Origin: BJGV01 sp965205785
GTDB taxonomy: Bacteria > Pseudomonadota > Gammaproteobacteria > Burkholderiales > Nitrosomonadaceae
Length of the DNA stretch: 64,000 nt
Direction: 5' to 3'
Assembly (NCBI GenBank): GCA_965205785.1
Contig: OZ242188.1
Span: 62,001 to 126,000 of the forward strand
The position numbers and the translations under genes were made by a program. Under the pieces are notes generated by a model. That model worked only from the letters and a program-made list of their open reading frames with translations. It was not told where the DNA came from and did not search any database. This document shows, piece by piece, positions 25,172 through 37,130 of the stretch; positions within the stretch are counted from its first letter, which is position 1; each line of letters begins with the position of its first letter.

Positions 25172-28100
25172 ATGCTATTAGATAACAAAAACCATGGAAA
25201 AGTTATAACGGAGTTGAAGAAGTCATTAAATACTTCTTCGAAGCTTGCCGTGCTTTCGGGGATGTTTTCTATCTATGGTTATTCAGCCCTTAAAAAAGAA
25301 TTGGGAAGCCTTGCCGATATACGCTTATTGCTATCCAAATGGGATGACGCTTCGCTCCATACGATTGCGGGCACACCGCAAGAGACCCGCCTTAAAAATA
25401 AGCTAGACCAGAGTCGTATTGCCAAAGAATGTGCTGCTTGGGTTAAAAAGAATACGCAAACCAAAGCGATGACAGGGCAAATGGCATTCCCGCCTCAAAA
25501 TATGTTCCATGTTGGCAATGCAGATGATGCTTTCGTAGTCCAAGGCGCATCTCATTTTACAGGCACAGGTCTCGGTGAAGTAAAATCGGACAGTTTTGAA
25601 ATAAATATGGGTATTTCAGATGCGGAAACAACTAAACAACTTCTGCAATGGTTTGATACGATTTGGAATGATGGTAAAGCAACACAAGATATTAAAGATG
25701 AGCTACTTGCTCACTTAGAGTACCTCGCATCAGAAAAACCAGCGAACTTGGTCTATTTTATTACTCTCTATAATATCTTTAAGGACTACCTTGAGGACAT
25801 TGATGAAGAGAGCATCATTCGCTCGAAGACCGGCTTCAAGGATACCGTTGTCTGGAATAAACTCTATAAGTTCCAATGCGACGGCGTGATGGGCGCGATT
25901 GATAAGCTAGAAAAGTACAATGGCTGCATTATTGCCGATAGTGTTGGTCTGGGTAAAACCTTTGAAGCCCTTGCTGTTATCAAATACTACGAACTACGTA
26001 ACGATCGTGTATTGGTGCTGGCCCCTAAAAAGCTTCGTGAGAATTGGACCGTTTACACGATTAACGACAAGCGCAACCTGCTCGCAAAAGACCGCTTTAA
26101 CTATGATGTTCTCAATCATACCGACCTAAGCCGTGATAAGGGTAAGTCTGGGGAGATTAATCTAGAAACGATTAACTGGGGCAATTACGACCTTCTTGTC
26201 ATTGATGAATCTCATAATTTTAGAAACAGCGGGACAAAGTCTGATGGTGCAACGCGCTACCAGCGGCTTATGGATCAAATCATTAGATCGGGTGTAAAAA
26301 CAAAAGTGCTGATGCTCTCGGCAACTCCTGTGAACAGCCGTATGAACGATCTTAAAAACCAAGTGGCCTTCATTACCGAAGGACGGGACACCGCGCTTGC
26401 TGATTTCGGAATCAATAGCATCGAGCTAACGCTTAAAAAGGCGCAAACGAATTTTAATAAATGGCTCAAACTGCCAGAGGGGCAAAGAAACGCAGAGGCT
26501 CTGCTTGAGAATTTAAATTTTGATTATTTCAAGCTGCTTGATCTCATGACCATCGCTCGCTCTCGTAAGCACATTGAAAAATATTATGATGTTTCTGAAA
26601 TTGGTAAATTCCCTGAGCGCTTAAAGCCCATGAATATCAAATCTGATATGGATACAAGCGCTCAGTTCCCACCGCTGAAAGACGTTAATATGGCGATTAA
26701 GCGCCTAAATTTAGCGGCATACTCTCCGCTTGAATATGTACGCATGGACAAAAAAGACGAGTACAGCCGAAAATATGACCAAGAAGTGCAAGATGGTAAG
26801 TCCGTCTTCCGTCAGATTGACCGGGAACGAAACATCATTCATTTGATGCGCGTGAACCTTCTTAAGCGTATGGAAAGCTCGATTAATTCCTTTGCTCTGA
26901 CAGTTGATAAAGTCCATGGCAAAATTAGTGGGCTATTAGAACAAATTGATGCGCATGAGAATAACGAAATTGAAGAGCTGAACATCGAAGATATCGAAAC
27001 AGATGATCCAGCGCTTGAAGATTATCTTATTGGCAATAAGGTTAAGGTTCTGGTGCAGGACATGGACTTAGTCCGCTGGAAGCAGGATTTAGAAGAAGAT
27101 CTCGCCTTACTGAAAGACCTTCTGGCTGATGCCGTAACTGTTGATCCAACACGGGACGCAAAACTGCTTAAGCTCAAAGAGGTTATTAAAACAAAGGCAA
27201 ACAACCCTTTTAATCCTAACAATAAGAAGCTTGTTATTTTCACCGCATTTTCTGATACGGCAGAATATCTCTACGACCATATATCAAGCTGGGTATCGCA
27301 AGAGTTAGGACTGCATTCTGCACTCGTTACAGGACAGGCCAGAAAATGTACTATTAAAGGCATCAATAAAGATCTTAACAACCTGCTGACACACTTCTCA
27401 CCCATCTCAAAAGAACGAGACAAGGTTGACCCTGAAGCAACGACAGAGATTGATATTTTGATTGCCACGGATTGTATTTCCGAAGGGCAAAACCTGCAGG
27501 ATTGTGACATGTTGGTGAATTACGATATCCATTGGAATCCCGTCCGCATCATCCAGCGCTTTGGTCGTGTGGATCGCTTAGGCTCGCAAAATACAGCAAT
27601 CCAACTGGTCAACTTTTGGCCGAACATGGAACTGGACGAATATATCAACCTTGAGGCTCGCGTAAGTGGTCGCATGGTGCTGCTTGATATCTCCGCCACG
27701 GGTGAAGAGAACGTAATTGAGTACGATAAAGACAAGCAGATGAATGACCTTGATTATCGTAGAAAGCAAATGAAACAGCTTCAGACCTCGGTGATTGATT
27801 TAGAGGACATGGATGGCAGCGTTTCCATCACGGATATGACGCTCAATGACTTCCGCATGGATTTGTCAGGCTATATGAAAGACAACCTGCCTCAGTTAGA
27901 AAAATCCCCATCAGGCTTTTACGCTGCAATACAAAACCCGAATGAGGAGTTCGTTGCCGGTACAATATTCTGCTTGAAAGATATTCATGGCAAAGTTGAG
28001 TTTGATGCCAATTATGCCTTAGCCCCTTATTACATCGTGTATGTTGCAGAAAATGGCGACATCGTTTTCAATCATCTACAGGGCAAGAAAAGCCTCGATA

Positions 28101-28351
28101 TATTTAAAAAACTCTGCGCCATGAATAAAGAGTTGGATAATAAATCTATCGACGCCCTGAACGCGCAAACCAAGAACGGCAAAGATATGGGCGCATACCA
28201 GTATATGTTGGAATGCGCCATGCAATCCATCGTCGGTAAAACCGAAGAGAAAGGTGTTGAAAGCCTCTTTGCGCGTGGCGGTACAGTGCTAACGCAGGAC
28301 CATTTTTCTGGCGTTGAAGATTTTGAGGTAATCTCGTTATCTGATTATTAA
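25172..28351 (+). CDS. SNF2-family helicase with N-terminal PLD-like domain
   Basis: A 1059-aa superfamily 2 helicase. Residues 1-150 resemble the phospholipase-D-like N-terminal domain found in such helicases (KLAVLSGMFSIYGYSALKKEL). The helicase core has Walker A DSVGLGKT (about 256-263), DESHNF (about 348), SATPVNSR, and C-terminal motifs VIFTAFSDTAEYLYDHI, ATDCISEGQNLQDCD and WNPVRIIQRFGRVDRLGS. It is intact and begins an operon with DUF4391, type III Mod and Res. Helicases of this kind recur as accessory subunits of defence loci; here it may translocate on DNA for the restriction complex (inference). Confidence 0.88.
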   Translation: MLLDNKNHGKVITELKKSLNTSSKLAVLSGMFSIYGYSALKKELGSLADIRLLLSKWDDASLHTIAGTPQETRLKNKLDQSRIAKECAAWVKKNTQTKAMTGQMAFPPQNMFHVGNADDAFVVQGASHFTGTGLGEVKSDSFEINMGISDAETTKQLLQWFDTIWNDGKATQDIKDELLAHLEYLASEKPANLVYFITLYNIFKDYLEDIDEESIIRSKTGFKDTVVWNKLYKFQCDGVMGAIDKLEKYNGCIIADSVGLGKTFEALAVIKYYELRNDRVLVLAPKKLRENWTVYTINDKRNLLAKDRFNYDVLNHTDLSRDKGKSGEINLETINWGNYDLLVIDESHNFRNSGTKSDGATRYQRLMDQIIRSGVKTKVLMLSATPVNSRMNDLKNQVAFITEGRDTALADFGINSIELTLKKAQTNFNKWLKLPEGQRNAEALLENLNFDYFKLLDLMTIARSRKHIEKYYDVSEIGKFPERLKPMNIKSDMDTSAQFPPLKDVNMAIKRLNLAAYSPLEYVRMDKKDEYSRKYDQEVQDGKSVFRQIDRERNIIHLMRVNLLKRMESSINSFALTVDKVHGKISGLLEQIDAHENNEIEELNIEDIETDDPALEDYLIGNKVKVLVQDMDLVRWKQDLEEDLALLKDLLADAVTVDPTRDAKLLKLKEVIKTKANNPFNPNNKKLVIFTAFSDTAEYLYDHISSWVSQELGLHSALVTGQARKCTIKGINKDLNNLLTHFSPISKERDKVDPEATTEIDILIATDCISEGQNLQDCDMLVNYDIHWNPVRIIQRFGRVDRLGSQNTAIQLVNFWPNMELDEYINLEARVSGRMVLLDISATGEENVIEYDKDKQMNDLDYRRKQMKQLQTSVIDLEDMDGSVSITDMTLNDFRMDLSGYMKDNLPQLEKSPSGFYAAIQNPNEEFVAGTIFCLKDIHGKVEFDANYALAPYYIVYVAENGDIVFNHLQGKKSLDIFKKLCAMNKELDNKSIDALNAQTKNGKDMGAYQYMLECAMQSIVGKTEEKGVESLFARGGTVLTQDHFSGVEDFEVISLSDY

Positions 28352-28363
28352 GGAGGTCGTGGC

Positions 28364-29116
28364 ATGATTCAAGACTTCCTCGACAGCCTCGGCATACCAC
28401 CCAAGTGTTTTCTAAATAAAACGCTTTTCAAAAAGCTGTTCTTAGAAAGCGGCATGCTGGATATTACCGACAAAAAAGCGCTGAAAGACGATATTGATAA
28501 AATCCGCTGGCTCTATACGCTAAAGCCCAGCACTATCAATATCGAGCCTTTCAAAGATCAAACCCGCGAATATGATGAAGTAGCAATCCTGCAGATTGAC
28601 CTGTCCAGCGCCACACGTGTTAAGCGGATAGTCTCCTTCGTGAACAAGGCCATTCCATACCCCTTAATTTTGGTCTTCACGCATGGTGATATGGTTGCCC
28701 TCAGCGTTGCCGATAAACGCCTCTCGCAGGCCGACAAAGCCAAATGGGTGGTCGAGGATGGCTGGATGACACCTTGGTTTAACCCCAGCGCCCCATCACA
28801 GAGCGAGCGTCAGTTTATGACCGATATTGCTATTAAGAACTTGTCTTTCCTGAACTTCTACGCATTCTACTCAAATGTGAAGTCTCGTGTGATTGCATTA
28901 AATTCTGCGCAAAGAAGTGGCGCGTATGCAGTCACAACAAAGACAGATACCGATGCGCGGCTAAAAAGCCTGAAGCGTATCGATGAGCTGGAAAACGAAA
29001 TGGCAGAATTGCGTGCCTCATTAAAAAAAGAAACGCAATTCAATACAAAGTTAAAATTGAACGTTGCGGTGAAAGAGTGCCAAGACGCGATCACGCAACT
29101 GGAACAAAAATTATAA
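28364..29116 (+). CDS. DUF4391 domain protein
   Basis: A 250-aa soluble protein, 12 bases after the helicase gene, with a GGAGG just before the ATG. The N-terminal 200 residues match DUF4391 (DKIRWLYTLKPSTINIEPFKD, DEVAILQIDLSS, AIPYPLILVFTHGDMVALSVADKR, FMTDIAIKNLSF), and the last ~45 form a coiled coil (KSLKRIDELENEMAELRASLKKE). DUF4391 is repeatedly found between such helicases and type III Mod genes; its role is not known. Its coding end is 14 bases from the mod start. Confidence 0.88.
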   Translation: MIQDFLDSLGIPPKCFLNKTLFKKLFLESGMLDITDKKALKDDIDKIRWLYTLKPSTINIEPFKDQTREYDEVAILQIDLSSATRVKRIVSFVNKAIPYPLILVFTHGDMVALSVADKRLSQADKAKWVVEDGWMTPWFNPSAPSQSERQFMTDIAIKNLSFLNFYAFYSNVKSRVIALNSAQRSGAYAVTTKTDTDARLKSLKRIDELENEMAELRASLKKETQFNTKLKLNVAVKECQDAITQLEQKL

Positions 29117-29130
29117 AGGAGAGAGTGAAA

Positions 29131-31080
29131 ATGGCTGAAATAGAAAAACTGGACGGAAAGACAATGGATGTTGTGGAGCAGAATATTGAGCAGTTAAAAG
29201 AGCTATTCCCCAGCGTGTTTTCCGAAGGAAAAGTTCAGTTTAATAAGCTGGAAGAGCTACTTGGCAATTATGTGGTTGATGATGAAGACCATTACAATTT
29301 TACATGGCACGGCAAGCGTAAGGCCGGTCGTTTGGCACAAACACCCAGCACAGGCACACTGCGCCCTGCAAAGGATGAAAGCGTTGATTGGGATAACACA
29401 GAGAATTTGTTTATCGAGGGCGATAATTTGGAAGTCCTCAAACTCCTCCAAAAATCATATCACCGCCAAGTCAAAATGATCTATATCGACCCGCCCTATA
29501 ACACGGGGAACGAATTTGTTTACCCAGACAAATTTCAAGATAACCTTGATACATACTTAAAATACACCGGGTTGGTGGACAATGATGGATTTAAGTTATC
29601 CGCTAATACAGAAACTACAGGGCGATATCATACTAATTGGCTTAATATGATGTATCCGCGCTTGAAGTTAGCAAAGAATTTATTAAAAAACGATGGCGTT
29701 ATTTTTATATCAATTGGTGAACAAGAAGTTCATAATCTAAGAAAAGCATGCGATGAAATTTTTGGTGAGAATAATTTTATTGGTTGTGCTGGACGGATAT
29801 CGAAAAAAGCAAATAACCAAGGTGATTACTGGGCTCCAAATTTTGACTATGTTCTAACATATTCAAAAAATATAGAGGCATGCGCTTCTTTCTTTGGTGG
29901 TATTAACTATAACAACTATAAAGAAATAGAAACGGATGGCCCGAGAAAGGGAGAGAAATACCAGTTGATTAGGCTGTATATGACTAGCCTTGATCCAATG
30001 CGGGGATGTAATAATCAACGTTATTTTGTTGAATGCCCAGATGGGAGCTTTGTAATTCCTCCTGGAGAAAATTTTCCGGATCAAATACAAGATGGTGCAT
30101 TTTCACCTCCACAAAGTGGAAAAGACAAGGTTTGGCGATGGTCTTATAAATCATACCTTGAAAAGAAAGATAGAATTGTTGTGAAAAAGGCGAGATCATC
30201 TAATCTCGTTGATCAAAATGGGGAAAAAACACTCTGGAACGTTTACGTTAAAACATATTTGAATGATGTAATAGAAAACTCAACATCCACGCCAAATAAC
30301 TTTATAGAAGACCACATTAATCAAAACGCGTCGCATGAATTAAAATCTTTAGATATTCCTTTTGATTTTGCAAAACCAAGCTCTCTTATAAAGTTTTTAG
30401 CTGAAACATGTCGAGTTGCAAAAGATGATATCATTTTAGATTTTTTTGCAGGCTCAGCATCGACAGCAGATGCGGTAATGCAACTTAATTCTGCAGATCA
30501 AGGCCGCAGAAAACATATAATGGTTCAGTTGCCGGAGCCTACCGATGAAGGTTCAGATGAATACAAATCTGGTTATAAGGTAATTTCAGATATAGGAAAA
30601 GAACGCATCCGCCGTGCGGCGAAGAAAATCAAAGAAGAAAACCCTGACTATAAAGGCGATCTTGGTTTTAAAGTTTTCAAGCTCGATAGCTCCAACATCA
30701 AACGATGGGATGCGGATTTTGATACGCTGGAAAGCGACCTCATGGATGCGGTTGATTATCTGGTAAAGGACCGCACGAACGAAGACGTTTTATATGAGCT
30801 ATGCCTAAAACTGGGCTTAGATCTCTCCATTAAAATTGAAGAAAAGACAGTTGCAGGTAAAAAGCTATTTATCCTCGGACGTGGCTATCTGGTCGTGTGT
30901 TTGGATGATGCCATCACCATGGATTTGGTCAATGGCATTGGCGCATTAAAAGACGAACTCGCCCCAGAGGACGGCATGCGCATTGTGTTCAAAGATGATG
31001 GCTTTAAGGATGATGTGGTCAAAACCAATGCCCTGCAAACGCTCAAGCGTTTCGGTATTGATGATATCAAGAGCCTATAG
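29131..31080 (+). CDS. mod: Type III restriction-modification DNA methyltransferase (Mod)
   Basis: N6-adenine methyltransferase and specificity subunit, 649 aa, start at the ATG at 29131 with AAGGAG upstream. Motif IV DPPYNTG (with IYIDPPYNTGNEF, about 125-137) precedes the AdoMet-binding ILDFFAGSASTADAV (about 450), the order typical of beta-class Mod proteins. The middle region (about 210-430) is the target-recognition part and is AT-richer than the rest, as expected for exchangeable domains. C-terminal half carries the Mod-Res interaction region. Intact, and followed 11 bases later by res. Confidence 0.93.
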   Translation: MAEIEKLDGKTMDVVEQNIEQLKELFPSVFSEGKVQFNKLEELLGNYVVDDEDHYNFTWHGKRKAGRLAQTPSTGTLRPAKDESVDWDNTENLFIEGDNLEVLKLLQKSYHRQVKMIYIDPPYNTGNEFVYPDKFQDNLDTYLKYTGLVDNDGFKLSANTETTGRYHTNWLNMMYPRLKLAKNLLKNDGVIFISIGEQEVHNLRKACDEIFGENNFIGCAGRISKKANNQGDYWAPNFDYVLTYSKNIEACASFFGGINYNNYKEIETDGPRKGEKYQLIRLYMTSLDPMRGCNNQRYFVECPDGSFVIPPGENFPDQIQDGAFSPPQSGKDKVWRWSYKSYLEKKDRIVVKKARSSNLVDQNGEKTLWNVYVKTYLNDVIENSTSTPNNFIEDHINQNASHELKSLDIPFDFAKPSSLIKFLAETCRVAKDDIILDFFAGSASTADAVMQLNSADQGRRKHIMVQLPEPTDEGSDEYKSGYKVISDIGKERIRRAAKKIKEENPDYKGDLGFKVFKLDSSNIKRWDADFDTLESDLMDAVDYLVKDRTNEDVLYELCLKLGLDLSIKIEEKTVAGKKLFILGRGYLVVCLDDAITMDLVNGIGALKDELAPEDGMRIVFKDDGFKDDVVKTNALQTLKRFGIDDIKSL

Positions 31081-31091
31081 GGGAATTTAAT

Positions 31092-34091
31092 ATGAGCAAA
31101 AACATGAAGATTAAATTCGACCCGAACCAGAACCACCAGCGCCTTGCGTTAGAGTCTGTGTACAGCGTCTTTGAAGGGCAAGAGTTGAATAAAACCACGT
31201 TCTCTATGCCTACAATTCAGCATAGCGATAAATCAACGCCAGACATGTATTCCAATCAAACGGATCGTGGCTATGCCAATCGCCTTAAGCTGTTGCCCGA
31301 AGAAGTGTTGACGAATGTGCGCCAAATTCAGTTAAAAAATGGCCTCAAGCAATCCAAAGGCGAGATGAAAGACCTCGACTTTACCGTGGAGATGGAAACA
31401 GGTACGGGTAAAACCTATGTTTACTTGCGCTCCGTATTTGAAATGAACCAGCTTTATGGCTTTACCAAATTCATCATTGTTGTACCCAGCATTGCGATTA
31501 AAGAAGGCGTTCTGAAATCCCTGCAAATGACAGAGGATCATTTTAAGGAGCTATACGACAATACGCCCTTTGATTATTTCACCTATGATTCAAAAGATCT
31601 TTCAAAGGTTAGGTCTTTTGCGACCAATGATTATATCCAAATCATGGTCATCAACATCGATGCCTTCCGCAGAAGCTTTACCGATAAAACCAAAGAAACC
31701 AGCGCAAACATTATCCACCGTTGGAATGACAAAATGCAGGGCGTGCCGATTGATTTTATTCAAGAGACAAACCCCGTCGTTATAATTGATGAACCGCAGA
31801 GCGTTGACACCACGGCAAAGGCTTCGGATGCGATTAAATCGCTCAATCCACTATGCACATTCCGCTACTCCGCCACCCATGTCGATAAACACCACATGCT
31901 TTACAAGTTGGACTCCATCGATGCGTATGAGCAAAAGCTGGTAAAACAGATCGAGGTCGCCTCTATTCAAGTCAAAGACGGTCATAATAAGGCTTATATC
32001 AAGTTGCTCGCAGTCGATAACAAGAACGGCCACCGCGCCAAAATTGAGGTGGACGTTCAGCAAGCCGGAAATACCAAGAAAAAAACTATGTGGGTCAAAT
32101 CTGGCCAAGACTTAATGGAGCTAACAAAGCGAAGCATTTACGATGGCTATGTGGTGAATGATATTTACTGCGAGGAAGATAATGAATACATCGACTTCAC
32201 CAGCAAGGAAGACATTATTCGTCTGCACCATGCCATTGGCGAAGTTGACGAAGATGAATATAAGCGCCTACAAATCCGCAAAACCATCGAAGAGCATTTG
32301 GATAAAGAGCTTAGGCTCACGCCAATGGGCATTAAGGTTTTAAGCCTGTTTTTCATTGATAAAGTCTCAAATTATCGCGATTACGACGCACCAGATCAAA
32401 AGGGTAAATATGCCCGTATGTTTGAAGAGGAATATAGTAAAGCGATTAAGAAGCCCAAATATAACAGCCTCTTTTCCGATATGGACACAGATAGCCTGCC
32501 TGAGCTGGTTCATAATGGATATTTCTCTGCTGATAAGAAAGGCGTTTTGAAAGATACCAAAGGAACGACGGCTGCGGACGAAGACACTTATACTTTAATT
32601 ATGAAGAACAAGGAAAAGCTTCTGAGCTTTGATTCAAAGCTGAAGTTTATCTTCTCGCACTCCGCACTAAAAGAAGGCTGGGATAACCCAAATGTCTTCC
32701 AAATCTGTACTTTGAATGAAACAAAATCCACGATCAAAAAACGTCAAGAGATCGGTCGTGGACTTCGCATATCTGTGAATCAAGATGGTGAACGTGTGCA
32801 TGGCTTTGAGGTCAATACTCTTACAGTAATGGCCAATGAATCATATGAAGACTTCGTTGAAGGACTGCAGAAAGAAATTGAGAAAGAAGAAGGCATTCGC
32901 TTTGGTGTCGTCAACGATCATTTATTTGCCAATATCGTTATTCAGGATGCTGAGGGGAACGATATGTTCCTTGGTGCGGATAAGTCAGAAGAAATACACC
33001 AGCACCTTTTGACAAAGAAATACATCGACCAGCGCGACAAGGTGACTGATGATCTGAGAGTAGCTTTAAAGGCGAACACCGTTGAATTACCAGAAGAACA
33101 CGCAGAATACGCTGATCAGATCCTTGGCTCGCTTAAAAGAGTAGCTGGTGGACTAAACATTAAAAATAGCGATGACAAACGTACAGTGCGTTTAAATAAG
33201 GCGGTGTTTGAAAGCCCTGAGTTTAAAGAGCTGTGGGATAAGGTTAAATACAAAACCACTTATAACGTGGACTTTGACCCAGAAGAGCTAGTTAAAAAAT
33301 GCGCTGAGAAAATCAAAAATACACTTGTTGTTGGTAAAACTAAATTCACCTATGGCAGGGCCACAACAGAAATAACGCGTGGCGGTGTTGATATTACAGA
33401 CCGCAAAGAAAGCACGCATCTGTATGACGTAAGAGACTATTAAATCCCTGATATTTTGAGCTTCTTACAAAATGAAACTAATCTTAAGCGAAAATCAATT
33501 TTAGATATTTTGATTAAAAGCGAACGCCTCGAGGACTTTAAAAACAATCCGCAAAAATTTATTGATGAAGTAAAGGGCATTATCAAACGTGAGATGTGCC
33601 GCTTTGTAATTGATGGAATTAAGTATCAAAAGATTGGCGATGATTATTTTTATGCGCAGGAGCTATTCGAAAATGAAGAGCTTATAGGCTACCTCAATAA
33701 GAATATGATTGAAGCAAAGCGCTCTATCTATGATCACGTGGTTTACGATTCAGACACGGAATCAAAATTGGCTGAATCTTTTGAAATCAATGATGAAGTA
33801 AAAGTCTATGCCAAGCTCCCAGCGTGGTTCAAAATAGACACTCCGCTTGGCACATATAACCCAGACTGGGCAGTTTTAATGGAAATGAATGGTGCTGAGC
33901 GTTTGTATTTCGTGGTTGAAACAAAAAATACAAGCACTGGCACTGTTATTGAAGACCTTCTGAAAGCCAATGAGCAAGATAAAATAAAATGTGGTCGAGA
34001 GCATTTCAAAGCCCTTGGTGAAGAAGCTAAATACCTAGTTGCCAGTGATTATGAAACACTGCTCGACCAAATATCATCAGGGAGAAAATAA
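31092..34091 (+). pseudogene. res: Type III restriction enzyme Res subunit with in-frame stop
   Basis: Helicase-nuclease subunit of the type III system. Codons 1-783 hold the SF2 helicase: Walker A ETGTGKTYVYL, DEPQ box IIDEPQS, SALKEGWDNPNVFQI and motif VI KKRQEIGRGLRISVN. At 33441-33443 a TAA interrupts the frame; directly after it, in the same frame, the sequence continues PDILSFLQNETNLKRKSILDIL and the PD-(D/E)xK nuclease (YNPDWAVLMEMNG ... YFVVETKN). Total 999 codons equals a full Res. No ribosome-binding site precedes the TTG at 33456, so separate expression of the nuclease part is doubtful. The nonsense change probably leaves a modification-only system, unless read through. Confidence 0.9.
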
Positions 34092-34092
34092 A

Positions 34093-37000
34093 ATGTTTAA
34101 TTCTTTATGGCCTTCAGGGTCAGAGTGGCGCAAATGGGACTTACATGTTCACACTCCAGAGTCACAAGGATTTTCGGGTGACTGGCAACAGTTTATAATT
34201 CAGCTTGGTAATGCGGATTGTGACGTCATCGGAATCAATGATTATTTTTCTATTGCTGGGTACATGGAAGTAGTAAAAAGACTCAATGAGCCAGTCTCGG
34301 AAGCCGAAGGAAATAAACCTTATCGCGAAGCGTTGGAAAGACTTAGAACAAAAAGTTTACTTCCAGTTGTAGAATGCCGCATGAATAACGTAGTTTTAAA
34401 TAAAGCTGCTAAATCAGGCCCCCGACTCAACTTCCACATTATATTTGACCCATCTGTTGCTGCGGATGTTGAGTCATTTATCAAAAGCCTTGATGTCAAC
34501 GGCAGCACGATTGCGGGTAAATATACAAACAAAAAGTACCTTCTTGATGACGTACAAGTCAATTTTGTAGATGTATGCAAGAAACTTCGTCAGGATGGAA
34601 ATTTTAAGGATAAATTTATTATCTGGATACCATATGATGAATATGGCGGTATTGATGCCATAGACCCCACTAGCAATACATATTTTAAGCAAGGACTCGT
34701 TCGTGATGCAGATGTTTTAGGATCGGCAAATAAGGCTCAGGCTGATTTCTTTCTCTGGCGACATGACAAATACACCGCAGAGCAGTTTAAAGATTGGTTT
34801 GGAAAGAAGAAACCATGCATCAAGGGTAGTGATTCTCACAACGTAAATGATGAGTTGGGAAAGCTAAAAGATGAAAAATCTCAACCTACTAATAAATATT
34901 GTTGGATTAAAGCCGATCCAACATTCAATGGTCTGCGCCAGATCATCAATGAACCCGAGGATCGTGTATTCATTGGATGTATCCCACCAAAAATGGAAGA
35001 GGTCCAAAACAACAGCACACGCTATTTATCTGGTATCATCATCAAAAAAACGGATACAGCAAACATAGACGATGAATGGTTTGATTGTAATCTTCCTCTA
35101 AATTCTGACATGGTTTCCATCATTGGAAATAAAGGAAGTGGGAAAAGCGCACTAGCTGATATTTTAGCATTAGCGGGTAATGCTCATTGTGGTCCATCGC
35201 ATTTTTCTTTTCTTACAAAAGATAGATTCTGCGAAAAAAATGGACGAATTGCAAAGAACTACGAAGTTACATCAACTTGGGCTGACGGCACAACAGCAAC
35301 GACCCCCCTCAACAGCAAGCCTGACCAGAATAGCGTTGAACTGGTAAAATACATCCCTCAATCTTATCTAGAAAAAGTTTGCACGGAGTCAGTGCCAGGA
35401 GAAGGAAGTGAATTCCAAAACGAATTAAGAAAAGTTATCTTTTCACACATACCTGATGCCGATAAGTTAGGTAAAGAAACTCTAGACGATCTCATTGATT
35501 ATAAAACGGAAGAGCTAAGAACACAGGTGACACAATTTCGACAAGAGATTGAGCGTCTCAATATTGATATTTGTAAATTTGAATCTAAAACAACGCCTGA
35601 CCATCTCGCCCATCTGCAATCTAGCCTGAAACTGAAACAAAAAGAGCTGGAAGCACATATTGCCAATAAGCCACCGGTGATTGAACAGCCTAATAATGTA
35701 ACAGAGGAGCAAAAAGTAGCAAATCAGGCCATTCAAGCCCAGCTTGAAGAGGAAAGAAAAAACTTACTTCCATCTTCCATCGAAGCACAAATAACAGAAC
35801 AAAAGACCAAACAAAAAGCCCTTGCTGATCAAATTGCCTCCGCTCAGAAATTACAAAGCAAAGTTGATAATTTTAAATCTGACTATGATCGTTTGGTTAA
35901 TGATACCTCTATAGATATAAATAAGCTGGAGCTTGATATATCCAACATCATTAGCCTGTCGATTGATAAATCAGAACTAACCACCAAACAAACTGTGTTA
36001 GCAACAGAAAAAACTGTCGTCGATAGCTCTCTTGCAGAAACGGGAGACACAAGTCTTCTTGTAAAAAAATATGACATTTTGGCTCGTATAAAGATGCACC
36101 AAGATAAACTTGATGCACCCAATAAGCTCTACCAGACATATACGCAGGCTTTACAAAATTGGGAACAAGGGAAAAAGAATATTGAGGGAAGTCAGGATAA
36201 GCCTGAACTTGACACGATCAATTATTTCCAAGCACAAATTAAATATGTCAGAGAGCAAGCACCTGTTGAAATCGAAAGGCTAGAGGTTCAGAGAAAAGAA
36301 GTATCCAAAAAGATAATGCCATCAACGCAATAAAGAACGTCTATGTAGAACTGTTCAAAGCCGTACAAGAATTGATTGAAGGAAGTATCATTATTAAAGA
36401 AGGCTTTAAACTTACGTTCGATAGCAGTATTATGGAGCGAGATTTTCAACGTGAATTCTTTGAAAAATATATAGGACAAGGCTTTGCAGGCTCTTTCTAC
36501 AGCAAAGAGAAAGGCGCTCAAGTCCTTGAAGAGATCTGCGATGATTTTGACTTCAATAAAGAGGATGAAGCCCTCAGGTTTATTGAAAGAATTACGGATT
36601 ATCTAAAACACGACAAACGCACAGCACAAGATGGAAAAATGACGATAGAGTCACAACTTCGTAAGCATATCGAAGTGAAAGATCTGTATGATTATCTTTG
36701 GTCTCTGGAATATTTGAAACCAGAGTATTCTCTCAAGCTAGACGGTAAAGACTTAAGCCATCTGTCTCCCGGAGAGCGAGGAACTCTTTTACTTGTTTTC
36801 TATTTATTGGTCGACAAAAGCAATAAACCTATTATCGTTGATCAGCCCGAAGAAAACTTGGATAATCAAACTGTATATAGACTTCTAATTCCTGTCATTA
36901 AAGAGGTGAAAAAGCGCCGACAGGTTGTCATGGTAACTCATAGTCCAAATATTGCAGTCGTATGTGATGCTGAACAAATAATTCATTCTTCGATAGATCG

Positions 37001-37130
37001 TAAGAATAGGAATAAAGTTATTTACACATTAGGCTCTATTGAATCAGACCAAGTTAATGAGTACTTGGTTAATGTGCTTGAAGGAACTCGCCCAGCATTC
37101 GATAATAGAGGGGCTAAATATTATACATGA
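34093..37130 (+). pseudogene. TrlF-type PHP-ATPase with a frameshift
   Basis: Large AAA/ABC-like ATPase with N-terminal PHP domain. Start at the ATG at 34093 (MFNSLWPSGSEWRKWDLHVH) with GGAG 8 bases upstream, 2 bases after res. The PHP part has WDLHVHTPES and KGSDSHN; Walker A is GNKGSGKSALADI (about 350); long coiled coils occupy about 470-750; the signature LSPGERGTLLL, Walker B PIIVDQPEENLDN and H-loop VTHSPN are at the end. The frame breaks near 36310 in CCAAAAAG, where one extra A restores a 1012-aa protein. TrlF proteins recur beside restriction systems. Its 3' end overlaps the convergent lysozyme by 10 bases. Confidence 0.87.

Noticed and set aside
25172..31080. A BREX or DISARM system
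   Set aside because: Helicase and methyltransferase are present, but no PglZ, BrxC, DrmB or DUF1998-type protein; the Mod-Res pair is clearly type III.
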